Origin: SIG480 sp045537045
GTDB taxonomy: Bacteria; Bacillota; Clostridia; Oscillospirales; JAAYXM01
Direction: 5' to 3'
Assembly: GCA_045537045.1 (NCBI GenBank)
Contig: JAZSOS010000014.1
Location: 1 to 5,261, forward strand
Length of the DNA: 5,261 nucleotides
Under the pieces are notes generated by a model. That model saw only the letters and a program-made list of their open reading frames with translations, did not search any database and had not been told where the DNA came from. The position numbers were made by a program, and so were the translations under genes. Shown here in pieces: positions 1 through 5,261 of the stretch; within the stretch, counting starts at the first letter, position 1, and every line of letters begins with the position of its first letter.

Positions 1-221
1 TGCATTCTCTCGGTCACGGCGTTGGACTTGCCATTCATGAAGCGCCCACGGTTTCCCGTCGCTCAGATATGATTCTTCAAAAGAATATGGTAATCACGAT
101 AGAACCGGGGATCTATATCGAAAATCTCGGCGGAGTGAGAATAGAGGACACCGTTCTCGTTACCGCAGACGGAGCCGAAGTTCTCACAAAAGCGCCTCAC
201 CGCATAAACATAAAGCTTTAA
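1..221 (+). CDS. Xaa-Pro aminopeptidase, M24 family (C-terminal fragment)
   Basis: This is the 3' end of a gene that starts left of the window; the first complete codon is at base 3 and 72 residues are visible before a TAA stop. The fragment carries the end of the pita-bread metallopeptidase fold: an HSLGHGVGLAIHE block at residues 1-13, an ITIEPG block at 31-36 and a GGVRIED block at 43-49. By family knowledge His5, Glu34 and Glu48 are ligands of the dinuclear metal centre and His12 is the second active-site histidine; the two aspartate ligands would lie upstream. M24B enzymes remove N-terminal residues that precede proline and act in the cytoplasm. A methionine aminopeptidase is the alternative, but the EPGIYI and GGVRIEDTVLV wording fits Xaa-Pro peptidases better. 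Its stop overlaps the ribosome binding site of mnmA, which suggests co-transcription. Confidence 0.9.
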   Translation, partial: HSLGHGVGLAIHEAPTVSRRSDMILQKNMVITIEPGIYIENLGGVRIEDTVLVTADGAEVLTKAPHRINIKL

Positions 222-224
222 GGA
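220..224 (+). promoter_or_regulatory. Ribosome binding site of mnmA
   Basis: AAGGA lies 8 bases before the ATG at 233 and overlaps the TAA stop (219-221) of the upstream peptidase gene. This supports the chosen mnmA start and tight translational linkage with the preceding gene. Confidence 0.75.
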
Positions 225-232
225 TTTATCTT

Positions 233-1246
233 ATGAGAAAAAAGGTTTTAATAGGGATGAGCGGCGGCGTGGATTCAAGCGTTGCGGCATACCTTCTCAC
301 AAAGGATTATGACGTTACCGGAATAACGCTTCTTCTCCACGGCAACGACGATACCGACGCACGCGATGTTTGCCGACGCATCGGTATCCCGCACGTTTCA
401 TATAATGCTGAAAAGGAATTTTCCGAGTACGTCATAAAAAATTTCACAACGGAATATCTCTCTGCACGAACACCGAATCCCTGTGTTCTGTGCAATTATC
501 ACATAAAGTTCGGACTTATGCTGCGCCTTGCCGCCGAAATGGGTATGGATTTCATAGCTACCGGGCATTATTCGCGTCTGGTCTCCTTAAACGGTGAGTT
601 TTTCCCTGCCCGCGCCCTATTTGGTGAAAAGGATCAGACCTACGCGCTTTACCGCCTGCATCAGTATCAGCTTAAAAAAAGCCTTTTTCCGCTTGGCGAG
701 CTGTCAAAACCCGAGGTGCGCAGGATTGCCGAAGAGATAGGACTTTCTGTTGCAGAAAAGAGCGACAGTCAGGACATCTGCTTTATACCGGACGGTGATT
801 ATGCCGCATATATTGAAGAGAGATTCGGGAAACAGCCGCACGGAATTTTCCGCGGCCCGAAAGGCGAAAATCTCGGCGAGCACAAGGGTCTTATCCGCTA
901 CACCGTGGGACAACGCCGCGGTCTTGGTATCGCATATTCAGAGCGCATTTTTGTTTCCCGCCTTGATGCAGAAAAAAACGAGGTTATCCTCGGTCTTGAA
1001 GGCTCACAGAGCAAACGCGAGGTAACGGCACACGATGTTACCTTTGTAAGTGACCTTCCCCTTCCCGAAAAGTTTTTATGCACTGCAAAAATACGCTATA
1101 ACGCAAAAGCTTCCCCGTGTGAGGTAGAAATATCCGGCGGAGAAATCCGTGCCGTTTTTGACACCCCGCAACGCGGAGTCTGCCCCGGGCAATCTCTCGT
1201 CCTGTACGACGGAGAGCTCGTCCTCGGCGGCGGCGTTATAAAGTAA
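233..1246 (+). CDS. mnmA: tRNA-specific 2-thiouridylase MnmA
   Basis: MnmA adenylates U34 of the Lys, Glu and Gln tRNAs and replaces O2 by sulfur, using sulfur from a cysteine desulfurase relay; it acts in the cytoplasm. The 337 residues show an N-terminal PP-loop ATPase motif SGGVDSS (10-16), TPNPCVLCN (80-88), ATGHYSR (109-115), KDQTYALYRL (133-142), the SDSQDICFIPDG block (177-188) and GQRRGLGIA (226-234), followed by the C-terminal beta-barrel region. Cys87 and Cys183 match the two essential cysteines of the family (Cys102 and Cys199 in E. coli). Cys84 replaces the Asp of the E. coli DxxC motif, giving a CxxC plus C set that could hold an iron-sulfur cluster. The protein is about 30 residues shorter than E. 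coli MnmA, mainly because the loop after the second strand (around 35-43) is short. No cysteine desulfurase gene is adjacent; cysE follows after 15 bases. Confidence 0.95.
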   Translation: MRKKVLIGMSGGVDSSVAAYLLTKDYDVTGITLLLHGNDDTDARDVCRRIGIPHVSYNAEKEFSEYVIKNFTTEYLSARTPNPCVLCNYHIKFGLMLRLAAEMGMDFIATGHYSRLVSLNGEFFPARALFGEKDQTYALYRLHQYQLKKSLFPLGELSKPEVRRIAEEIGLSVAEKSDSQDICFIPDGDYAAYIEERFGKQPHGIFRGPKGENLGEHKGLIRYTVGQRRGLGIAYSERIFVSRLDAEKNEVILGLEGSQSKREVTAHDVTFVSDLPLPEKFLCTAKIRYNAKASPCEVEISGGEIRAVFDTPQRGVCPGQSLVLYDGELVLGGGVIK

Positions 1247-1249
1247 GAT

Positions 1250-1257
1250 GAGGTGAT
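1250..1257 (+). promoter_or_regulatory. Ribosome binding site that fixes the cysE start at 1262
   Basis: GAGGTGAT is an 8-base match to the anti-Shine-Dalgarno complement and ends 4 bases before the ATG at 1262. The in-frame GTG at 1253 lies inside this site and has no good ribosome binding site of its own, so ATG 1262 is the better start. Confidence 0.85.
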
Positions 1258-1261
1258 TTAC

Positions 1262-1924
1262 ATGTTTGACAATTTAAGAGCAGACCTTCGCGCCGCGCGT
1301 GAGCGCGACCCCGCAGCGCGGAATAACTTCGAGGTTTTTCTCCTTTATTCCGGCTTTCACGCAATATGCCACCACCGCGTAGCGCATTTTTATTACAGAC
1401 ATAAGCTTTTCTTTTTAGCAAGACTTGCGTCACAGCTCAACAAATTTTTCACGGGCGTTGAAATCCACCCTGCCGCAAAAATCGGTCCCGGCTTCTTTAT
1501 CGACCACGGTACAGGCGTTGTTATAGGCGAAACAACGGAAATCGGCTCAAATTGCACGATTTATCAGGGCGCAACGCTCGGCGGCACGGGTAAGGATATC
1601 GGAAAACGCCACCCGACGCTCGGAAACAACGTTATGATCGGCGCCGGTGCAAAGGTTCTCGGTCCGTTCACCGTCGGCGATAACTCGAAAATCGCCGCAA
1701 ACGCCGTTGTTCTCGATACCGTCCCACCCGATTCTACGGCAGTCGGTGTTCCTGCACGTGTTGCACGCCGCAACGGCGTAAAACCGCAGAGCAACGACCT
1801 TGACCAGATTCATATCCCCGACCCCATTGCTCAAGAGCTTTGCGCACTTCGCATACAACTTGAGCGCATGCAAAAAGAGCTTGATACCATCAAAGGCGAA
1901 AAAACCAAACAGGATGTTGAATAA
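1262..1924 (+). CDS. cysE: Serine O-acetyltransferase (EpsC/CysE type)
   Basis: The enzyme transfers acetyl from acetyl-CoA to L-serine to make O-acetylserine, the first step of cysteine synthesis. From ATG 1262 it has 220 residues: a short helical N-terminal domain (about 1-60, with the family opening MFDNLRADLRAARERDPAAR), then a left-handed parallel beta-helix of hexapeptide repeats (about 64-165) and a helical tail (about 185-215). Recognisable blocks are EIHPAAKIG (67-75), the IDHGTG block (80-85, His82 matching catalytic His158 of E. coli), LGGTGK (106-111) and VGVPARV (161-167). Glu67 stands where E. coli has Asp143, the dyad partner, as is usual in the short Gram-positive form. The length is that of the short form, not the 273-residue enterobacterial one. 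The tail ends in Glu, not the terminal Ile that docks into cysteine synthase, so the classical CysE-CysK complex is doubtful. It overlaps the next gene by one base. Confidence 0.93.
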   Translation: MFDNLRADLRAARERDPAARNNFEVFLLYSGFHAICHHRVAHFYYRHKLFFLARLASQLNKFFTGVEIHPAAKIGPGFFIDHGTGVVIGETTEIGSNCTIYQGATLGGTGKDIGKRHPTLGNNVMIGAGAKVLGPFTVGDNSKIAANAVVLDTVPPDSTAVGVPARVARRNGVKPQSNDLDQIHIPDPIAQELCALRIQLERMQKELDTIKGEKTKQDVE

Positions 1925-1926
1925 TG
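1922..1926 (+). promoter_or_regulatory. TAATG stop-start overlap coupling cysE to the hydrolase gene
   Basis: The cysE stop TAA (1922-1924) shares its last A with the ATG (1924-1926) of the next gene. A modest AGGA at 1911-1914 lies 9 bases upstream. Such overlaps usually mean translational coupling, so the two proteins are probably made together. Confidence 0.75.
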
Positions 1927-2922
1927 CACAACGATAACGTACTGTATGTCGAAAATCCGCAAAAAAGCGAGTATACGCGCCGCATTTATTGCGATGCCGT
2001 CACTGCACTTTCAGAAGACGGCTTTGCGGAATATGAGAAAAATCTCGATGCACCGCCTCTTGCTCATACCCTCGGTGCGCCGCTTAATCTTAAAATCACA
2101 CACATCCCGACGCTTTCCCACGAATACGTCGGGCGTGATTCTTTGTGCGAAATATTCAGACTGCGCATAAACGTTCTGCCCTCTCTTCCGTTCTTCGGGC
2201 TTCTGTTTATCCCGCACAATGCAGAAAAACCTGCGCCGCTTTGCATAGCATGCCACGGATATCTCGGCACTCCCGAGCTTATGTACGGTATGCACGGAAA
2301 AAACGGATACTCCGGCCTTATTAAAAAGCTTCTGCAGAACGGCTTTGCCGTGTTCGCCCCTCAGCTTCTTATGTGGAACTGCGGCTTCAATCCCGCAAAA
2401 CCGCATTATGAAACGCAATATAACCGCCCTGAGCTTGATCGGCGTTTCAGGGAAAACGGCGCCGCCATAGCGGCTCTTGAAGTATTTTCAATTCTGCAAG
2501 GCATAACTGCACTGTCAAATATCCGCACGCTTGATTTGACGCGCCTTTCCGCTTGCGGAATGTCTTACGGCGCATATCTCACAATGCGCGCTATGGCGCT
2601 TGATAAACGCATACAGCGAGGTTTCTTTATGTCGTGCTTTGACGGCGGCGACGATTCCCGCTTCCCCGAATGGCAGCCGCAACCCGGTTTTAACCTTCTG
2701 CGCGACGGCGAAATTGCCGGAATGTGCGCGCCTCGCCCCGTCACGGTTGAGGTCGGGCAAACGGATGATATTTTCCCACCCGATGGTGCCCAGCGCGAGG
2801 CGGAGACAGCAAAAGACGCGTATCTGCTTGCCGGAGCCATAGAAAACTTCAATCTCTCCATATGGCACGGCGGACACATAGTAAACCCCGAAACAATCTG
2901 CGCAGAATTTCTTAGGGGATAA
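1924..2922 (+). CDS. Alpha/beta hydrolase, acetyl xylan esterase / dienelactone hydrolase-like
   Basis: The protein has 332 residues, no signal peptide and no membrane segment, so it is probably cytoplasmic. It has a complete alpha/beta-hydrolase layout: an IACHGYLG segment (108-115) after a central strand, where His111-Gly112 fits the oxyanion-hole HG; the nucleophile elbow GMSYG (212-216, Ser214); an acid in EVGQTDDIFPP (276-286, Asp281 or Asp282); and a catalytic His in WHGGHIV (314-320, most likely His318). The order and spacing resemble the CE7 acetyl xylan esterase / cephalosporin-C deacetylase group and related esterases of about 320 residues. The N-terminal ~95 residues, before the strand LLFIPHN (93-99), form an extension of the sort seen in that group. 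The substrate cannot be read from sequence. Linkage to cysE suggests, without proving, action on a small acyl ester or thioester. It does not have the wording expected of the acetyltransferase MetX. Confidence 0.8.
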   Translation: MHNDNVLYVENPQKSEYTRRIYCDAVTALSEDGFAEYEKNLDAPPLAHTLGAPLNLKITHIPTLSHEYVGRDSLCEIFRLRINVLPSLPFFGLLFIPHNAEKPAPLCIACHGYLGTPELMYGMHGKNGYSGLIKKLLQNGFAVFAPQLLMWNCGFNPAKPHYETQYNRPELDRRFRENGAAIAALEVFSILQGITALSNIRTLDLTRLSACGMSYGAYLTMRAMALDKRIQRGFFMSCFDGGDDSRFPEWQPQPGFNLLRDGEIAGMCAPRPVTVEVGQTDDIFPPDGAQREAETAKDAYLLAGAIENFNLSIWHGGHIVNPETICAEFLRG

Positions 2923-2927
2923 TGCCA

Positions 2928-2957
2928 AAACCGACGGTGCAATTGCACCGTCGGTTT
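2928..2957. terminator. Probable bidirectional rho-independent terminator
   Basis: A perfect 30-base palindrome: a 13-bp stem (2928-2940 pairing with 2945-2957) with the tetraloop AATT. It starts 5 bases after the hydrolase stop codon and ends 23 bases before the convergent SLH gene's stop. On the + strand the stem runs into TTTCCTTTT (2955-2963). On the - strand it runs into TTTT (complement of 2927-2930). Position, GC-rich core and symmetry fit termination of both convergent units; the + strand T-tract is interrupted by CC, and the - strand one is short. Confidence 0.85.
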
Positions 2958-2980
2958 CCTTTTAGATCTGTTTTCTCTTG

Positions 2981-4117
2981 TTACCTTTCCAAAAACTCAT
3001 TTGCCGCGTCGGATGATACCGCGCCGTTTGCAACAAGCCGCGCAAGAAGTGTCATATCGCTTCCCTTAACGCGCGCCGACATTGCAAGATATGAAATATG
3101 CATAACGTGGTCGCGTTTAAATTCGGTTGCGTTAAGCTCTGCCGCCGTGCTCTGCGGAATAACGCCAAGCCTTACGGCATCGTTTACTGCTGTGAGATAC
3201 TTAAAATCTCCTGTCTCTTCGCTATATCCAAGGCTTCGCAACACGAAGGTCATATACTGGTTTGCCGTGGTGAGCGAGCTTCCGTCATAGCGCGTTTGTG
3301 TAACGCCCTTTGTATACCCCATCCGGTATGCATATCCGACATACCTCTGTGCCCACGCATCAACATCAACAAACGGATGCTTATGCGCCGCTGAAAGCGC
3401 CGGTTTTTCCTCTCCGAGCAAACGAATAAGCATCGTTATGCTCTCTGCACGGGTATTTCCGCGGTATAGCTCCATACCGTCCACGGCACCTCGCACAAGG
3501 CCGAGGCTTTTAAGCGCATACGCTTCATCCATATACTTTATATCATATGCTGTCTGCGAATAAATTCCGTCAATAAGCACTTTTGCACTTTTGGATGTGA
3601 CCTCAAAGGTTGCACCGTTCTCAGGGAACATAAATGTTGTGAAACGACCCAGCGCATTGCCCGAAGCAATTTCGCGCCCAACCGCAATGTTGATAACACT
3701 CCCTGACGCGCACTTCGCACTTCCGTCAAGAAGCATAATCACAGTACCGTTTTTCGCGGATATCTTATCTCCAGAACGGAGAGTTTTCGCCGTCATTGCG
3801 CGGGTGGAATAAAGACATTTTCCTCGGCTTTGCAAATCTCGCAGAACTGCATCCGCAGTCGCCGCAACAAGCTCTTTCTCCTCTGACGGAACAGATGCGG
3901 CACTCTTCGCCGCATTTATATATTTATTTTTGAAGGAAGACACAGATGCCTCAATTTTATTGCGTGCAGCCGAGATTACGCTTTCAAAAAATGTCCCGTC
4001 AACATATGATTTTGAAACCACCGGGTCAGAGGACGAGCCACCTTTTGCCGAGGTGACAAGAACAAGCGTAAAGCACAGAACCGCCGCGAGACACACCGCC
4101 GTTACTCTCCTCTTCAT
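2981..4117 (-). CDS. Secreted SLH-domain surface protein
   Basis: The 378-residue protein opens with a Sec signal peptide: MKRR, a hydrophobic core (5-21) and a likely cleavage after TSA at residue 24. No lipobox cysteine fits. After a helical, low-complexity stretch (about 35-100) comes a beta-rich module (about 105-186) with GDKISAKNGTVIMLLDGSA and ATFEVTSKSAKVLIDG wording, of a kind that recurs in clostridial surface proteins; its function is unknown. The C-terminal third has three S-layer-homology-like repeats, about 193-236, 249-298 and 305-347. Only the first keeps the TRAE motif (222-225) used to bind pyruvylated cell-wall polysaccharide; the second has TTAN at that place, and the third is weak. 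The likely role is a cell-wall-attached surface protein. It lies 13 bases after rex and its ribosome binding site overlaps the rex stop, so it is probably co-transcribed with rex. No enzymatic motif is visible. Confidence 0.8.
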   Translation of the reverse strand: MKRRVTAVCLAAVLCFTLVLVTSAKGGSSSDPVVSKSYVDGTFFESVISAARNKIEASVSSFKNKYINAAKSAASVPSEEKELVAATADAVLRDLQSRGKCLYSTRAMTAKTLRSGDKISAKNGTVIMLLDGSAKCASGSVINIAVGREIASGNALGRFTTFMFPENGATFEVTSKSAKVLIDGIYSQTAYDIKYMDEAYALKSLGLVRGAVDGMELYRGNTRAESITMLIRLLGEEKPALSAAHKHPFVDVDAWAQRYVGYAYRMGYTKGVTQTRYDGSSLTTANQYMTFVLRSLGYSEETGDFKYLTAVNDAVRLGVIPQSTAAELNATEFKRDHVMHISYLAMSARVKGSDMTLLARLVANGAVSSDAANEFLER

Positions 4118-4126
4118 AGACAGGTT

Positions 4127-4132
4127 CTCCTT
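4127..4132 (-). promoter_or_regulatory. Ribosome binding site of the SLH protein gene
   Basis: On the - strand AAGGAG lies 9 bases before the ATG at 4117 and shares two bases with the rex TAA stop (4133-4131). It supports the chosen start and the co-transcription of the two genes. Confidence 0.8.
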
Positions 4133-4763
4133 ATTTTTCCTTCGATATTTCGTAGCACAGAATCTTTAAGCTGTCGGCAAAATGAACGTTTTCGATCTCC
4201 ACACCAAGCTCGGTTGCAGAAAGGTCAACATTCGTGAAATTCCAGATACCGCGCACACCAAGCTCTGCAACCTTGCGCGCCATATCACGTGCAAGCTCAC
4301 GCGGCATTGTAAGCACGGCCACGTCAAACGGGCTTTCATCAAATTTCTTTTCCATCTCGCTTATATCGAGAATCGGAACATCTCCGATTTTCGTGCCGAT
4401 AAGCTCGGGGTTTACGTCAAAAGCCGCCGCAAGCTCAAATCCACTGGTTTTGAAGCTGAAGTTATTTACAAGCGCATGGCCGAGATGCCCCACGCCGATT
4501 ATCGCGGCAGTATGCTTCCGGTCTACGCCGATTATTGATGCAATTTCGGAAAGAAGGCTCTCAACGTTGTATCCGTATCCCTGCTGACCGAAGCCGCCAA
4601 AGCAGCTGAAATCCTGACGCACCTGAGATGCGGTAAAACCGAGGTTATTTGCCAGAACACTTGACGACACACGGCTTACACCGCTGCGAGAAAGCTCCTT
4701 TAAGCATCTGTGATATTTCGGTAATCTGCGTATTACAAGCGGCGAAATATATCTCTCGCTCAT
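4131..4763 (-). CDS. rex: Redox-sensing transcriptional repressor Rex
   Basis: Rex dimers bind operators of fermentation and NADH-oxidation genes and let go when the NADH/NAD+ ratio rises. The 210 residues match the family's usual length. The N-terminal winged-helix domain (about 1-80) opens ISPLVIRRLPKYHR and contains SQVRQDFSCFGGFGQQGYGY (46-65), the characteristic Rex segment around the recognition helix and wing. The Rossmann domain follows, with the dinucleotide loop GVGHLG (90-95), Asp116 at the end of the second strand (AAFDVNP), which fits a preference for NAD(H) over NADP(H), and the closing IWNFTNVDL (173-181). The C-terminal helix of the domain-swapped dimer is present. The gene follows a dehydrogenase gene after 33 bases and precedes the SLH gene by 13. 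I found no convincing Rex operator (TTGTTAA-N4-TTAACAA type) in the visible intergenic sequence; any self-regulation would act at a promoter beyond the right edge. Confidence 0.96.
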   Translation of the reverse strand: MSERYISPLVIRRLPKYHRCLKELSRSGVSRVSSSVLANNLGFTASQVRQDFSCFGGFGQQGYGYNVESLLSEIASIIGVDRKHTAAIIGVGHLGHALVNNFSFKTSGFELAAAFDVNPELIGTKIGDVPILDISEMEKKFDESPFDVAVLTMPRELARDMARKVAELGVRGIWNFTNVDLSATELGVEIENVHFADSLKILCYEISKEK

Positions 4764-4769
4764 CTCAAT

Positions 4770-4776
4770 CTTCCTT
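4770..4776 (-). promoter_or_regulatory. Ribosome binding site of rex
   Basis: On the - strand AAGGAAG lies 6 bases before the ATG at 4763, inside the 33-base gap after the dehydrogenase stop. No hairpin with a T-run is present in this gap, so read-through from the dehydrogenase gene is expected. Confidence 0.7.
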
Positions 4777-4796
4777 TCTTTGGCTTTTAGCGCCTC

Positions 4797-5261
4797 TTAT
4801 CTGTCAAGCTTTGACATAACATAATCTGCAAACTCGGCACACGTTGCACCGTCTGCTCTTCCTGTTATCGTAAGCTTTTTCTCGTCATACATACATGTAT
4901 CGAGCGCTGCAGCAAGACGTTCGGATTTTTCAACCTCGCCGATATGCTCGAGAAGCATAACTGCTGCGCGGAGCATGCTGCACGGGTCTGCAAACTTGTC
5001 TCTTCCCTCTGCCACCATACGGGGAGCTGAGCCGTGGATTGCCTCAAACATTGCATAGCGTTTTCCGACGTTTGCGCTTCCTGCTGTTCCTACGCCGCCC
5101 TGGAATTCTGCAGCCTCATCTGTAAGGATGTCTCCGTAAAGGTTCGGAAGCACCATAACCTGGAAATCACGACGGCGCTTTGTATCAACAAGCTTTGCTG
5201 TCATGATGTCTATGTACCAGTCATCAAAAGAAATTTCCGGATACTTTGCCGCAACCTTCTT
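4797..5261 (-). CDS. Isocitrate/isopropylmalate dehydrogenase family protein (C-terminal fragment)
   Basis: The reading frame stays open to the right edge, so the Met at 5204 is internal and not the start; 154 residues are visible from 5261 to the TAA. The family oxidises and decarboxylates 2-hydroxy acids such as isocitrate or 3-isopropylmalate with NAD(P)+ and a divalent metal. In fragment numbering, DDWYIDIMTAKL (13-24) holds the metal-binding Asp18, PNLYGDILTDEAAE (39-52) holds Asp44 and Asp48, GGVGTAGSANVG (55-66) follows, and IHGSAP (75-80) is the adenine-binding loop. These match Asp283, Asp307 and Asp311 of E. coli isocitrate dehydrogenase by position. The AEFQGGVGTAGSANVGKRYA wording looks like a clostridial branch of uncertain substrate and not classical LeuB. 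Which cofactor it uses cannot be decided from this part. Next to rex, a link to NADH balance is plausible. Confidence 0.88.
   Translation of the reverse strand, partial: KKVAAKYPEISFDDWYIDIMTAKLVDTKRRRDFQVMVLPNLYGDILTDEAAEFQGGVGTAGSANVGKRYAMFEAIHGSAPRMVAEGRDKFADPCSMLRAAVMLLEHIGEVEKSERLAAALDTCMYDEKKLTITGRADGATCAEFADYVMSKLDR

Noticed and set aside
1924..2922. Homoserine O-acetyltransferase (MetX), another alpha/beta hydrolase of sulfur amino acid metabolism, as identity of the hydrolase
   Set aside because: The nucleophile elbow reads CGMSYGAY and the HGYLG and HGGH segments fit esterases; the GGSMGG type elbow of MetX is absent.
2011..2948. Several - strand frames of 68-137 codons opposite the hydrolase gene
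   Set aside because: They lie wholly or almost wholly antisense to a well-supported gene, overlap each other, and their Cys/Arg-rich translations resemble no known proteins.
2922..3290. A 122-codon + strand frame whose ATG overlaps the hydrolase stop in the same TAATG fashion as the cysE-hydrolase junction
   Set aside because: It runs straight through the terminator hairpin and then antisense to the SLH gene; the nearest purine-rich stretch is too close to the ATG, and the translation looks like no protein family.
4182..4587. Two + strand frames of about 117 codons opposite rex
   Set aside because: Rex is unmistakable on the other strand; these frames have no ribosome binding site context or family resemblance.
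4764..4796. Possible hairpin (GCT-AAA-AGC) or Rex operator in the gap between dehydrogenase and rex
   Set aside because: Only three base pairs form with no T-run after them, and nothing resembles the TTGTTAA/TTAACAA half-sites.
5202..5204. Met at 5204 as the start of the dehydrogenase
   Set aside because: The frame continues upstream to the window edge with family-like sequence (KKVAAKYPEISFDDWYID), so this Met is internal and the gene is cut by the edge.

Overview
This window looks like ordinary chromosome from an anaerobic Gram-positive bacterium, most likely an uncultured gut-type member of the Clostridia (Oscillospiraceae or relatives). That placement is inferred from gene style: a short EpsC-type serine acetyltransferase, a short MnmA with a CxxC motif, a clostridial-type Rex, an S-layer-homology (SLH) surface protein, strong AGGAGG-like ribosome binding sites, and TAA as the stop codon of all seven genes. 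I see no mobile element, CRISPR array, tRNA/rRNA gene or phage gene, and no gene-free stretch longer than about 60 bases.

Left half (1-2922, + strand) is a compact run of four genes that reads as one transcription unit: the 3' end of an M24-family Xaa-Pro aminopeptidase, mnmA (tRNA 2-thiouridine synthase), cysE (serine O-acetyltransferase) and an alpha/beta hydrolase resembling acetyl xylan esterases and dienelactone hydrolases. Gaps are 11 bases, 15 bases and a 1-base overlap. CysE makes O-acetylserine for cysteine synthesis and MnmA uses cysteine-derived sulfur on tRNA, so the middle pair shares a sulfur theme. The roles of the flanking peptidase and hydrolase in this unit are unclear.

At 2928-2957 a perfect 30-base palindrome forms a 13-bp hairpin followed by T-rich sequence. 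It separates the left unit from a convergent unit and probably terminates transcription from both sides.

Right half (2981-5261, - strand) reads, in transcription order, the C-terminal part of an isocitrate/isopropylmalate dehydrogenase family enzyme (running off the right edge), rex (NADH/NAD+-sensing repressor) and a secreted SLH-domain protein. Gaps are 33 and 13 bases, so these too are probably co-transcribed. A redox sensor next to a pyridine-nucleotide-dependent dehydrogenase makes sense. The surface protein as third member is the least expected part of the window. The promoters of both units lie outside the window.
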